A stretch of DNA of 64,000 nucleotides from Brevibacterium iodinum ATCC 49514 (GTDB lineage: Bacteria > Actinomycetota > Actinomycetes > Actinomycetales > Brevibacteriaceae): contig NZ_FXYX01000001.1 in assembly GCF_900169265.1 (NCBI RefSeq), forward strand, positions 124,001-188,000, read 5' to 3'. The notes under the pieces are model-generated. The model was given only the letters and a program-made list of their open reading frames with translations. It was not told the DNA's origin and searched no databases. Both the position numbers and the translations under genes were made by a program. Shown in pieces: positions 1-8,916 of this stretch. The number at the start of each line of letters is the position of its first letter. The first letter of the stretch is position 1.

Positions 1-880
1 TGAGTTCCTTCGGTGCCCCGGACTTCCTGAGTTCGGCGTCCGGCACGGAGAACATCACGTCGTCGAGGAAGATCTGTGAGATCTGGCCGGTCTTCGTCAC
101 TCCCAACTGCGAGGCGATGACAGCATCGGTGACTTTGACGCCTCCGCCGATGAGTCCGAGCACGATCAGCGACGAAACCGCCGTCAGCAGAAGCGGGCGT
201 CCTTCCTTCGCGGCGTCTGCTGTCGGTTCTGAAGTCTCAGGTGACTCGGAGACCGTCGCGGCTGAGTCTCCGGAACGTCCTCGACGGTTGCGCCACAGCT
301 GCATCAGGCACCATCCGCCGTACACGGCGATCGGCACGACCGCGAACACCGCGTTCTTCCGCACCCCCACCGCATAGACGAGGAGGGCCAGCGCCGGAAG
401 CCTCAGCAGCCATGTCTTCGGGAGGAAGCGGGTGATCATGATGAGGACGACGGCGAGCAGGATGGCCACGGCCATCTGCGTGTCCTTCCACAGCGTCGTC
501 ATCTGGGAGACGACCCAAGGCGTGACCATGATGGTCGGCCCCAAGAGCGACACCCACCTCGGCGCCCCAGAACGGTGGACGAGCACCCCGATCCCCCACG
601 CGGCCGCGGCCAGCAGACCGACCTGCAGCAGGAGCAGACTGCCCGGGTCTCCGGTGATGTCGATGAGGATTCGCCACACCGCGCTCATCACCGGCGGATG
701 CCAATCGGAGTACGGGATCTTCCCGGTTGCCTGCAGGTACTGATTGGCGATATCGACGTTGACCCGACCGGGCCAGAACAGGCGCAGGAAAAGCGCCGAC
801 CAGATCGCGACGAGTACTCCGAGCAGCAGATCCCATGCCAGAGGGGACGTCAGCCACCTGCGAATAGCAGAACGACTCAT
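1..880 (-). CDS. GT-C-like multi-pass membrane protein, C-terminus beyond window edge
   Basis: Reading the minus strand from the ATG at 880 gives an uninterrupted frame of 293 codons that leaves the window at base 1. The start MSRSAIRRWLTSPLAW is followed by repeated hydrophobic segments and a short lumenal-type segment VNVDIANQYLQATGKIPYSDWHPP, the pattern of lipid-linked sugar transferases of the GT-C fold; no family can be fixed from the fragment. The ATG overlaps the stop of the upstream glycosyltransferase gene (ATGA, 877-880), so the two were translationally coupled and probably act together on a polyprenyl-linked sugar. The function is inferred; the membrane topology is seen. Confidence 0.6.
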   Translation of the reverse strand, partial: MSRSAIRRWLTSPLAWDLLLGVLVAIWSALFLRLFWPGRVNVDIANQYLQATGKIPYSDWHPPVMSAVWRILIDITGDPGSLLLLQVGLLAAAAWGIGVLVHRSGAPRWVSLLGPTIMVTPWVVSQMTTLWKDTQMAVAILLAVVLIMITRFLPKTWLLRLPALALLVYAVGVRKNAVFAVVPIAVYGGWCLMQLWRNRRGRSGDSAATVSESPETSEPTADAAKEGRPLLLTAVSSLIVLGLIGGGVKVTDAVIASQLGVTKTGQISQIFLDDVMFSVPDAELRKSGAPKEL

Positions 881-1947
881 GAAGCGAAGCGTGCCCGCAC
901 CTGCCGGCTCGGCTTCATCCGTGCTGCGTCGGCAAAGATCTCTGCCTCCGGAGCCGAGAACTCTTCGTCCGCGGGACCGGTCTGTCGCGGAGCCTGCCGC
1001 CGCGTGACGGGTCGTCCGGTCACGGCGGGCAGGCTGAGGTAGACCAGGCGGGAGGTTTCGCGACGAGCCCTGCGGAGACCGTCCAAGGTCAGGCCGACGC
1101 TGCCGAGCAGGAACGCCAGCCCCATGAGTGCGGTGGCAAGAATCGCAGTCGGGAACCTCGGCACCAGCCCGGTCTGCCAGAACTCCCACACCACGGGCAG
1201 ACCGAAGACCAGCGACAGGGCGGCGAGCACGGCGGTGAGCGTGCCGTAGAACAGGCGGGGTCGTTCGTGGCGGACGAGAGCGGAGATGAGCCCGAGGATG
1301 CGGAACCCGTCCTTGAAGGTCGAGAGTTTCTACTCGCTTCCGTCGGGTCGGTCACGGAAGTCCACGGCCTCCTCGGTGGTGGGAAGGCGCAGCGACATCG
1401 TGTGCACGGTCAGTTCGGTTTCGATCTCGAACCGGCGGCTGATCGCGGGGAACGACTTGACGAAACGGCGGGAGAAGACGCGGTAGCCCGAGAGCATGTC
1501 GGACACCTGCGAACCGAAGAGCCACCCGGTCAGCCGGTTGAACATCTTGTTCCCGGCTTCGTGGCCGGGACGGTAGGACGTGGTCTCCTGATTGTCCTGG
1601 CGAACCCCGAGCACGTGATCGTAGGGGCCGGAGATCAGGGTGTCGATCATCTCGGGCAGGTGGGCCGCCTCGTAGGTGTCGTCGCCGTCGATCATCACGT
1701 AGATATCGGCGTCGATGTCGGCGAAGGCGCGGCGGACGACATTGCCCTTGCCGGGGACGTTCTCCTTGCGCACGATGGCACCGGCTTCGGCGGCGCGCTG
1801 GGAGGTGCGATCGCTCGAGCAGTTGTCGTAGACGTAGACCGTGATGCCGGGGACTGCGGACTTGAGGTCGCCGACGACCTTGGCCACGGTGATCTCCTCG
1901 TTGTGGCAGGGAACGATCGCTGCGATCCTGCTCGATTCTTCGTGCAT
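877..1947 (-). pseudogene. GT2 (dolichol-phosphate-mannose-synthase-like) glycosyltransferase with internal amber codon
   Basis: The N-terminal part (codons 1-205) has the GT2 start IAAIVPCHNEEITVAKVV, a YVMIDGDDTY metal-binding DxD segment and the acceptor-side motif DMLSGYRVFSRRF. A TAG at 1330-1332 stops the frame after FRDRPDGSE. The same frame then continues without a gap into KLSTFKDGFRILGLISALVRHE and two transmembrane segments, ending at TGA 877-879. The family normally reads ...GSESKLSTF..., so the stop replaces a serine codon (TCG to TAG is one change). The C-terminal membrane anchor would be lost if the stop is real. It could be a sequencing error, a true nonsense mutation, or a suppressed stop. 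Confidence 0.85.
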
Positions 1948-2332
1948 TCACCGGTCCCGCCGTGGAGCTCGTCCGCGCGCCGGGTACACCGGGCAAGCGA
2001 ACCTGTCGATCAACCACAGGTACGCCCCGGACATGGACATCGGGTTACGTCGGAGGAAAATGCTGCTGGATTCTGCCCCGACTTCGACCACCGTTCACCG
2101 TCTCGTCATCTCTGCCTCCCCGAGGCGGACCGCTGCGTTTCCCTCTTTCCGCAGTGAGGCCTTCGTCACGATAGGCCGCCTATGCGTCCTTTTATGACAT
2201 CTCATGACAGCGCCGAGACGATTCCTTGTCATCCTGAATCGTCGGCCCTACTGGACCGTAGACCGACCCATCCCCATTTTTCTGCCGTCCACCACCGTGC
2301 GCGGCATTCGTCAACCACACGAGGAGGCGCCT
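1948..2332. other. gene-free divergent intergenic region
   Basis: These 385 bases separate the divergent glycosyltransferase and met operon. No convincing coding sequence is present, since candidate ORFs are short and overlap the neighbours in other frames. The only structure I see is an imperfect inverted repeat at 2241-2267, listed separately. I looked for an S-box type SAM riboswitch and found none of its conserved cores. Confidence 0.6.
2241..2267. promoter_or_regulatory. imperfect inverted repeat upstream of metN, possible operator
   Basis: Arms GTCGG (2241-2245) plus CTAC (2248-2251) pair with GTAG (2258-2261) plus CCGAC (2263-2267). It lies about 65 bases before metN. Actinobacterial sulfur-amino-acid genes are often controlled by TetR-type repressors such as McbR, so an operator is plausible, but the match to any known site is not demonstrated. 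Confidence 0.3.
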
Positions 2333-3301
2333 GTGATCGAACTGCGCGCACTGCGGAAGGTGTTCGGAGAGACCGTCGCCCTGGAGGAGATCGACCTCTC
2401 GGTCCCCGCCGGAGAGATCCACGGCATCGTCGGCCGCTCCGGCGCCGGCAAGTCCACGCTCATCCGCTGCCTGACGGGACTCGAGTCCCCCACCTCCGGA
2501 ACGGTGTCGATCAACGGCGTCGACCTCACGAACCAGTCCGGTGCCGGATTGCGCGAAGCCCGTCGCAGCATCGGCATGGTCTTCCAGCACGTCAACCTCC
2601 TCGACTCGAGCACGGCGCTGAAAAACGTCGCCCACCCGCTCAAGATCGCCGGAGTGCCGAAGGCCGAACGCCTGGACAAGGCCCGTGAACTCCTCGAATT
2701 CGTCGGCCTCGGCGACCGAGTCGACAACTATCCGTCCCAGCTCTCGGGCGGACAGAAGCAGCGCGTCGGCATCGCCCGAGCCCTGGCCGCAGAGCCGAAG
2801 GTGCTGCTGTGCGATGAGCCCACCTCGGCGCTGGATTCGACGACGACGGATCAGATCCTCGGCCTCATCCGCTCCCTGCGCGACCGCCTGGGCATCACCG
2901 TCCTCATCATCACCCACGAGATGTCCGTCATCCGTGAGATCTGCGACTCCGTGACGCTGCTCGCCGACGGGCGCGTGGCCAAGACCGGGAAACTCGCCGA
3001 GGTCATCGCCGAGCCCGGATCGGTCCTGGCCAAGGATCTCGTCCCCCTGCCTCCGGTCAGCATCGATGACGGGGCGGGCAGCCTCGTCGAGGTGTCACTG
3101 GCCGGAACCGATCTGCCCACCGTGCTCACCGCCGCGCAGAATGCCGGTGCGAGCGCCGAGGCGATCCTCGCCGGAGCCGTGGAAACGATCGAGGGCCGCC
3201 AGGTCGGTCGACTGCGCTTCTCCGTCGACTCGGCCGAGCAGGCGAAAGAGCTGATCAGCGCCCTGAAAGCCGATGGAATCTATGCGGAGGAGGCCGCCTG
3301 A
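2333..3301 (+). CDS. metN: D/L-methionine ABC transporter, ATP-binding protein MetN
   Basis: This is the energy-coupling subunit of the MetNIQ methionine importer. The 322-residue product shows Walker A GRSGAGKS (about residues 34-41), a Q-loop VFQH, signature LSGGQKQR, Walker [13 protein letters not shown] and a H-loop ITHE. The C-terminal ~80 residues match the NIL regulatory domain that binds methionine and gives trans-inhibition in this family. I chose the GTG at 2333 because ACGAGGAGGCGCCT lies just before it and the protein begins [11 protein letters not shown] as usual; the ATG at 2204 would add a non-family extension. The TGA overlaps the metI ATG (3299-3303), so the pair is translationally coupled. 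Confidence 0.95.
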   Translation: MIELRALRKVFGETVALEEIDLSVPAGEIHGIVGRSGAGKSTLIRCLTGLESPTSGTVSINGVDLTNQSGAGLREARRSIGMVFQHVNLLDSSTALKNVAHPLKIAGVPKAERLDKARELLEFVGLGDRVDNYPSQLSGGQKQRVGIARALAAEPKVLLCDEPTSALDSTTTDQILGLIRSLRDRLGITVLIITHEMSVIREICDSVTLLADGRVAKTGKLAEVIAEPGSVLAKDLVPLPPVSIDDGAGSLVEVSLAGTDLPTVLTAAQNAGASAEAILAGAVETIEGRQVGRLRFSVDSAEQAKELISALKADGIYAEEAA

Positions 3302-3975
3302 TGAACGATCCCACATGGTTCGACAACCCGGCGATCACCGATCAGATGTGGCCGGCAACCATCGAGACTCTGCTCATGACGGCCTGGTCGACCGGACTCG
3401 CCGTGCTCTTCGGACTGCCCTTGGGCATCTGGCTGTTCACCGCTTCGAAGGGCGGGCTGAACTCGAACCCGGTCGTCTATCGGGTGCTGTCCTTCATCGT
3501 CGACATCACGCGCTCGATCCCCTTCATCATCCTTATCATCGCCCTCATCCCCTTCGCCCGATTCGTCGTCGGTTCGGCGCTGGGCTGGCAGGCGACCGTG
3601 GTGTCGCTGACGATCGGCGCGATCCCCTTCTACGCCCGCCTGGTCGAGAACTCGCTGCGCGAGGTCTCCGAAGGCAAGATCGAAGCCGCACTGATGATGG
3701 GCGCCTCAAATGGGCAGGTCGTCCGCCAGGTCTACGTTCCCGAAGCGATGCCCGGTCTCATCGGAGCAGCCACGGTCACCTCGGTGACGTTGGTGTCCTA
3801 TACCGCGATGGCCGGTGCCGTGGGCGGCGGCGGTCTGGGTGCGCTGGCGATCTCCTACGGCTACCAGCGCTACCAGGCGGACACGATGATCGCCTGCATC
3901 ATCGTCCTCGTCCTCATCGTCACGCTCATCCAGTTCATCGGCGATCGGCTGGCCCGCACGGTCGACCACCGGTGA
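3301..3975 (+). CDS. metI: D/L-methionine ABC transporter permease MetI
   Basis: A 224-residue inner-membrane permease with about five hydrophobic segments. The cytoplasmic coupling loop is visible as EAALMMGASNGQVVRQVYVP, the place where MetN docks. The length and the segment ARLVENSLREVSEGKIEAALMMGAS fit the MetI family. It starts within the metN stop codon and is followed 65 bases later by metQ, giving the usual N-I-Q order. Confidence 0.95.
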   Translation: MNDPTWFDNPAITDQMWPATIETLLMTAWSTGLAVLFGLPLGIWLFTASKGGLNSNPVVYRVLSFIVDITRSIPFIILIIALIPFARFVVGSALGWQATVVSLTIGAIPFYARLVENSLREVSEGKIEAALMMGASNGQVVRQVYVPEAMPGLIGAATVTSVTLVSYTAMAGAVGGGGLGALAISYGYQRYQADTMIACIIVLVLIVTLIQFIGDRLARTVDHR

Positions 3976-4040
3976 GCCGCCTCGGCGATATTCACCTCAC
4001 CCGCACTCTTCACAACACACAGAACACATCAAGGAGAATC

Positions 4041-4877
4041 ATGAAGACGAAACTCATTGCGATCGCGGCCAGCGCGACTCTGCTGCTCTCGGGCTGCGGA
4101 CTCGTCGGCGGCGGCACCGACTCCGTCGGTGAGAAGGACGGCGACATCACGAAGCTCACCGTGGGGGCGACCCCGGTGCCGCAGGGCGACATCCTGCGCT
4201 ACGTGGATGAGAACCTCGCCGAGGATGCCGGCCTCGACATCGAGGTCACCGAGTACACGGACTACACGCTGCCGAACAAGGCGCTCAACGACGGTGACAT
4301 CGACGCGAACTACTTCCAGCACAAGCCCTACCTCGACTCCGAGGTCGAAGGCCAGGGATACGAGATCACCGGCTTCAAGCCCATCAACCTCGAACCCTTC
4401 GCGCTGTTCTCGAACGACATCAAGGACGTGGGTGACATCCCGAAGAACGCGAAGATCGGCATCAACAACGACCCGTCGAACCAGGGTCGTGCGCTGAAGA
4501 TGCTCGAAGACGCGAAGCTCATCACCCTCAAGGACGGCGTGGACGCGATCGACGCGAAGCTCTCCGACGTCGAGGAGAACCCGAAGAACGTGAAGTTCGT
4601 CGAGGCCGACGCCGCACAGCTGGCTCGCACCCTCGAAGACGTCGACGCATCGGTCATCAACGGCAACAACGCCCTCGAGGCCGGCCTGAACCCGGCCAAG
4701 GATGGCATCCTGCTGGAGAAGGCCGACGACAACCCGTACGGCAACTTCCTCGCTGTACGCACCGAAAACAAGGATGACGAGAACATCAAGAAGCTCGACG
4801 AGCTGCTCCACTCCCCCGAGGTGAAGAAGTTCATCGAGAAGAAGTGGGCCGACGGCTCCGTCCTCCCCAGCTTCTGA
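4041..4877 (+). CDS. metQ: methionine-binding lipoprotein MetQ
   Basis: This is the extracytoplasmic substrate-binding subunit of the importer. The start at 4041 follows AAGGAGAATC and gives a lipoprotein signal MKTKLIAIAASATLLLSGCG with the lipid-bearing cysteine at residue 19. The body carries NlpA/MetQ family sequence such as TVGATPVPQGDILRY, DANYFQHKPYLDSE and INNDPSNQGRALKML. Length is 278 residues, normal for the family. A longer reading starting at 3273 runs through metI in another frame and is not credible. A long hairpin starts just after the stop. Confidence 0.95.
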   Translation: MKTKLIAIAASATLLLSGCGLVGGGTDSVGEKDGDITKLTVGATPVPQGDILRYVDENLAEDAGLDIEVTEYTDYTLPNKALNDGDIDANYFQHKPYLDSEVEGQGYEITGFKPINLEPFALFSNDIKDVGDIPKNAKIGINNDPSNQGRALKMLEDAKLITLKDGVDAIDAKLSDVEENPKNVKFVEADAAQLARTLEDVDASVINGNNALEAGLNPAKDGILLEKADDNPYGNFLAVRTENKDDENIKKLDELLHSPEVKKFIEKKWADGSVLPSF

Positions 4878-4884
4878 TCCCAAT

Positions 4885-4946
4885 TACTACCCGACGGCGG
4901 CTCAGATACCTCGCGCGGGGTATCTGGGCCGCCGTCGGGTTGTTTG
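4885..4946. repeat. dispersed palindrome, copy 1; acts as metQ terminator
   Basis: Left arm CCCGACGGCGGCTCAGATAC and right arm GTATCTGGGCCGCCGTCGGG pair almost perfectly around a GC-rich centre, followed by TTGTTT. It begins about 10 bases after the metQ stop, consistent with a rho-independent terminator. The same sequence recurs near 6048, 6991 and 17605, so it is also a repeat family. Confidence 0.85.
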
Positions 4947-5098
4947 GGGAGTGCAACGTTGCTCGATTCGCGTAGGACCGCGATGACGGAGGAGACTGGT
5001 CGTTGCTGAGGTTCGAGAACGTACCGGGGGGGCCGTTCGAGCCTCGCCAGCGGAGACTGCCCACGTCGACTCCCGCAGGGAGAGAACGGAACGATTCG

Positions 5099-6031
5099 AT
5101 GGCCGTACGAACTCTGCAGCTTCTCGCGTCGGCAACGTTGGTTGCCTTGGCAGTCAGCGGCTGTGCTGCCAATGAGGCACAGCCCTCGGCCAGCGCCGAC
5201 TCCCACACCGAAACCACAACCAGCTCAAAGGACGCCTCCGCCCACCAAGAGGTCGAAGACCAACTCAAAGACCTTGAAGATCGCTACGACGCGAGAGTCG
5301 GCGTCAGCGCGGTCGATACCGGTTCCGACGAATCAGTTGATCATCGAGCAGACGAGCGCTTCGGTTTCGCCTCCTCTCTCAAGGTGTTCGCCGTCGCCGA
5401 ACTCCTTGATCGCACGACGCCGAAAGAGCTTGAGAAGAACGTGACCTGGACACAGGCCGATGTCGACGAAGCCGGGTGGACACCGGTGACGGAGAAGCAC
5501 GTCGCCGACGGACTGCCGCTGGAAGACGTTGCCGAGAGCGCACTGCGGGTCAGCGACAACCTGGCGATGAACATTGTGCTCGATGAGCTGGGCGGGTCCA
5601 AGGCCCTCGACGATGCCCTGGACAGGGCCGGTGACACGACGACCGAGGTGACTGACGAAGAGCCGGAGCTCAACGACGTCGAAGAGGGTGACACGGACAA
5701 CACCACCACCCCGGCCGCTTTCACCACCGACCTGCTAGGCCTCCTCGACCCGCAGCGACTCTCGGACGATGATCGCAAAGTTCTCTTCGACTGGATGTCG
5801 GCGAACGAGACCGGCGACCCGCTCATTCGCGCTGGCGCGCCCGAAGGCTGGGTCGTCAGAGACAAATCGGGGCACTCAGGTGCGATTCAGAACGACATCG
5901 CTGTGGTCACGCCACACGATCGCGAGCCCACCGTCATCTCCGTGATGACAGAAACCGACGATCCCAAATCGGAGGACGGGCCGGCCCTGGTCGCCGCCGT
6001 CGCCGAGGTGGTGCTTAACGAATTCGAGTGA
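5099..6031 (+). CDS. class A beta-lactamase (serine hydrolase), lipoprotein
   Basis: The 310-residue product begins with a lipoprotein signal ending in VSGCAANE (cysteine at about 22). It has the class A catalytic set: SSLK (nucleophile Ser92, Lys95), SDN at 152-154, the omega-loop EPELN (Glu188 to Asn192) followed by EEGDTDNTTTPAA, and KSG at 256-258 in place of the commoner KTG. It would hydrolyse beta-lactams outside the membrane; the spectrum cannot be told from sequence. The ATG at 5099 follows GGGAGAGAACGG; the GTG/TTG upstream near 5003 would put about 32 odd residues before the signal. It is a single gene between two palindrome copies. Confidence 0.9.
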   Translation: MAVRTLQLLASATLVALAVSGCAANEAQPSASADSHTETTTSSKDASAHQEVEDQLKDLEDRYDARVGVSAVDTGSDESVDHRADERFGFASSLKVFAVAELLDRTTPKELEKNVTWTQADVDEAGWTPVTEKHVADGLPLEDVAESALRVSDNLAMNIVLDELGGSKALDDALDRAGDTTTEVTDEEPELNDVEEGDTDNTTTPAAFTTDLLGLLDPQRLSDDDRKVLFDWMSANETGDPLIRAGAPEGWVVRDKSGHSGAIQNDIAVVTPHDREPTVISVMTETDDPKSEDGPALVAAVAEVVLNEFE

Positions 6032-6047
6032 AGCCGACCCGCTCCAT

Positions 6048-6110
6048 TTGCTACCCGACGGCGGCCCAGATCCCTTGCGCGAAGTATCTGGGCCGCCGTC
6101 GGGTTGTTTG
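6048..6110. repeat. dispersed palindrome, copy 2; terminator after beta-lactamase
   Basis: Arms CCCGACGGCGGCCCAGAT (6053-6070) and ATCTGGGCCGCCGTCGGG (6086-6103) are perfect complements, flanked by TTTGCTA and TTGTTTGG. The central part differs from the other copies (CCCTTGCGCGAAGT). It starts about 20 bases after the beta-lactamase stop. Confidence 0.85.
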
Positions 6111-6208
6111 GACACGCGTCAGCTCGCCTCCCCTTCGAGGTCCGCGCACCCGGACCATTGAGTCGATGACAGAATGCGAACAGGAACAAGCCACTCGAGG
6201 AGGAGCAC

Positions 6209-6985
6209 ATGACACGCATTGGTTTCATCGGAGTCGGAGAGATCGCCTCGGCGATAGTCGAAGGGCTTGCTGGCAGTGAGGCGAAAGCCGACCTCCAGAT
6301 CTTCCTCTCCCCACGCAATGCCGACCGTGCAGCGAAACTCAGTGAGTCCATCGAGTCTGCCACGGCCTGCCAGAGCAATCAGGATGTCGTCGACCACAGC
6401 GACCTCATCGTCCTCGCAGTTCTGCCGCAGCAGACTGACGCAGTCCTGGACGAACTCGACATCCCTGCAGAGAAGACCTTGGTCAGCGCCGTCGCCGGCG
6501 TTTCAACGGACACGCTCGACACCCATCTTCCGCAATCCCCTACGATCGTGCGCGTCATCCCCCTGCCCGCCGTCCGCGAGCGCAAGGGAGTGACCGCCGT
6601 GTTCCCGGCCAACGACGCGGTCGAAAACATGCTGAGCCACCTCGGCGGATCGGTGACCGCGGCCGATGAGACGATGTTCTCCACGCTCTCGGCCGTGACA
6701 GCAACAATGTCGGCGCACTTCGCGTTCTTGCAGACGATCACTGCATGGCTCGTCAATCGCGGTTGGGACCAGGCGGATGCCGATCATTTCATCCGCGGCC
6801 AGTTCGTCGGTCTCGGCACCACCCTCGCCCAGACCACCGACCCCATCGACGACCTCGTCGCCGCACACGAGACGCCGGGCGGCCTCAACGAAATGCTCAA
6901 TAACGCGTGGATGAACGAAGCCAACCGCGACTCTCTCGCAGCAGCTCTCGACGCCGTCTTCGATCGCGTCACGAAATCCGACTGA
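6209..6985 (+). CDS. pyrroline-5-carboxylate reductase-like NAD(P)-binding protein
   Basis: The 258-residue product starts MTRIGFIGVGEIASAIVEGL, a Rossmann nucleotide-binding fold, and has the family segment PTIVRVIPLPAVRERKGVT and a C-terminal helical region with TPGGLNEML at the place of the proline-reductase TPGGT loop. Family members reduce pyrroline-5-carboxylate to proline. This one departs from ProC in the active-site loop, so another imino or keto acid substrate is possible. The start is supported by CGAGGAGGAGCAC just upstream. It stands alone between two palindrome copies, and copy 3 separates it from the convergent fhs. Confidence 0.8.
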   Translation: MTRIGFIGVGEIASAIVEGLAGSEAKADLQIFLSPRNADRAAKLSESIESATACQSNQDVVDHSDLIVLAVLPQQTDAVLDELDIPAEKTLVSAVAGVSTDTLDTHLPQSPTIVRVIPLPAVRERKGVTAVFPANDAVENMLSHLGGSVTAADETMFSTLSAVTATMSAHFAFLQTITAWLVNRGWDQADADHFIRGQFVGLGTTLAQTTDPIDDLVAAHETPGGLNEMLNNAWMNEANRDSLAAALDAVFDRVTKSD

Positions 6986-6990
6986 CCCCT

Positions 6991-7053
6991 ATTGCTACAT
7001 GACGGCGGCTGAGCAACCTGGCGCCAGGTTGCTGAGCCGCCGTCGGGTAGTAA
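6991..7053. repeat. dispersed palindrome, copy 3; bidirectional terminator
   Basis: ATTGCTACATGACGGCGGCT and its partner AGCCGCCGTCGGGTAGTAAT flank a central AGCAACCTGGCGCCAGGTTGCT core, giving a near-complete palindrome of about 63 bases. It lies between the convergent stops of the P5C-reductase-like gene (6985) and fhs (7061) and could terminate both. Confidence 0.85.
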
Positions 7054-7060
7054 TTAGCTC

Positions 7061-8767
7061 TTAGAAGAGGCCGGTGATGTTGCCGTCCTCAGTGACGTCG
7101 ATCTTCAGCGCTGAGGGCTCGCGCGGCAGGCCGGGCATCGTCATGATGTCGCCGGCGATGACGACGATGAACCCGGCTCCGGCCGACAGCCGCACGTCCT
7201 TGACCTCGATGATGTGGTCGGTCGGCGCACCGCGCAGGCTCCCATCCGTCGACAGCGAGTACTGCGTCTTCGCGATGCACACGGGCGCATCACCGTAGCC
7301 CTCCTCGGTGAATTGCTTGAGCTTCCGCTTGACCTTGGTCGGCAGATCGACGTCCTTGGCCTGGTAGATCCGCTGCGCGATGGTCCGGATCTTCTCCTCC
7401 AACGGCAGGTCCAACTCGTACGAATACTTCGCCGAGGCAGCCGGATCCTCCGGTGCCCCGCCCGCAGCTTCGACGACTGCCTCGGCCAGGGCGATCGCGC
7501 CCTTGCCGCCATCGGCCCAGTGCGTCGACTCGACAGCGGCAACGCCCAGCCCGTCGAGGTGCGAGATCGCCGCGGCCATCTCCTCGTCGGTGTCGGTGGG
7601 GAACCGGTTGAAGCACACGACCGGCGTCAGTCCGTAGATCTCGCGCAGGTTCCGGCAGTGCAGTTCGAGGTTGCTCATCCCCTCCAGCACCGCTGACACA
7701 TCGGGAGAGTTCACGTCCTTCACGTCGACTCCCCCGTGGTATTTCAGGGCTCGCAGCGTCGCGACGACAACCGCTGCAGAGGGCCAGATGCCGGCGGTGC
7801 GGCATTTGATGTCGAGGAACTTCTCGGCGCCGAGATCGGCACCGAATCCGGCTTCGGTCACCACCCAATCCCCCAACGCCAGGCCGGCTTTGGTAGCCAG
7901 CAGGCTGTTGCAGCCGTGGGCGATATTGGCGAACGGTCCACCGTGGATGAATGCCGGCGAATATTCCAAGGACTGCACGAGGTTCGGCGCCAGAGCGTTG
8001 CGCAGCAGCGCGGTCATCGCGCCTGCGGCCCCGATGTCCGCGACGGTGATGGGTTCGCGGGATCGGCTGTGGGCGAGCACGATCCGTCCCAGCCGGTCCT
8101 TGAGGTCGGCCAACGAGGTGGCCAGGCAGAACACAGCCATGACCTCGCTGGCGACGACGATGTCGAAGGCATCCTCGCGGGGCACTCCCCCGTTGAGTCC
8201 GCCGAGCCCGACGACGACTCCCCGCAGCGCCCGATCATTGAGGTCGACGACGCGGCGGAGGTGGATGCGCCGCGGGTCGACGTCGAGGTCATTGCCGAAG
8301 TGGATGTGGTTATCGAGCATGGTCGCGGCGAGGTTGTTCGCCGCCGCGATGGCCGCGAAGTCGCCGGTGAAGTGGAGGTTGATGTCCTCCATCGGCACGA
8401 CCTGCGCGTATCCGCCGCCGGCCGCCCCGCCCTTCATTCCGAAGACCGGACCCATGCTCGGCTCCCGCAGCGCGAGCACGGCCTTGCCGACCTCGGGCTT
8501 CGACCGCGCGAGTTCGTTGAGTCCGTCGGCCAGGCCGATGCTCGTCGTGGTCTTTCCCTCGCCGGCAGGGGTCGGGCTCATGGCCGTAACGAGGATGAGT
8601 TTGCCATCCGTAGCGGTCTCGGACGCCTGGTCGAGGACGTCGATCGGCACCTTCGCCTTCGTCCATCCGTGGGGAATGATGTCCTTCGCGTCGAGACCCA
8701 GCCCAGCGGCGATGTCGACGATGGGATCGAGCTCGGCGCTGAGCGCAATATCCATATCTGTGGTCAT
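7061..8767 (-). CDS. fhs: formate-tetrahydrofolate ligase
   Basis: The enzyme makes 10-formyl-tetrahydrofolate from formate, ATP and THF, feeding purine and one-carbon metabolism in the cytoplasm. The product is 568 residues, close to the usual 555-560. The P-loop reads TPAGEGKTTTSIGL, and other family blocks are GMKGGAAGGGYAQVVPM, LHFTGDFAAI, NNHIH-type DNHIHFGND, GGPFANIAHGCNS and the C-terminal GDIMTMPGLP. The ATG at 8767 (MTTDMDIALS) is preferred; readings from further upstream add about 68 residues of non-family sequence. It is a single-gene unit, convergent with the gene at 6209. Confidence 0.95.
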   Translation of the reverse strand: MTTDMDIALSAELDPIVDIAAGLGLDAKDIIPHGWTKAKVPIDVLDQASETATDGKLILVTAMSPTPAGEGKTTTSIGLADGLNELARSKPEVGKAVLALREPSMGPVFGMKGGAAGGGYAQVVPMEDINLHFTGDFAAIAAANNLAATMLDNHIHFGNDLDVDPRRIHLRRVVDLNDRALRGVVVGLGGLNGGVPREDAFDIVVASEVMAVFCLATSLADLKDRLGRIVLAHSRSREPITVADIGAAGAMTALLRNALAPNLVQSLEYSPAFIHGGPFANIAHGCNSLLATKAGLALGDWVVTEAGFGADLGAEKFLDIKCRTAGIWPSAAVVVATLRALKYHGGVDVKDVNSPDVSAVLEGMSNLELHCRNLREIYGLTPVVCFNRFPTDTDEEMAAAISHLDGLGVAAVESTHWADGGKGAIALAEAVVEAAGGAPEDPAASAKYSYELDLPLEEKIRTIAQRIYQAKDVDLPTKVKRKLKQFTEEGYGDAPVCIAKTQYSLSTDGSLRGAPTDHIIEVKDVRLSAGAGFIVVIAGDIMTMPGLPREPSALKIDVTEDGNITGLF

Positions 8768-8916
8768 AAGGCCATCATGCCCGTTCCGCGAGATTTTGTG
8801 ACCATCACCGACCCGAGAATTCGCGCAATGTGCACCGAGTTCCGCCCACCGCAACATCAACCTCGCCGAGGCGGCCCCGCACCATCGCCTCACGTGCAAT
8901 CCCAGCGCGGCCCACC

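Noticed and set aside
1267-2157. 296-codon plus-strand ORF over the GT2 pseudogene
   Set aside because: Frame shadow of a gene whose own strand shows the GT2 motifs on both sides of the amber codon.
2000-2332. SAM (S-box or SAM-IV) riboswitch upstream of metN
   Set aside because: None of the conserved core segments are present; the few hairpins are short and unrelated.
3273-4877. metQ reading extended upstream to 3273
   Set aside because: The first 256 codons are metI in another frame; the lipoprotein signal and ribosome-binding site fix the start at 4041.
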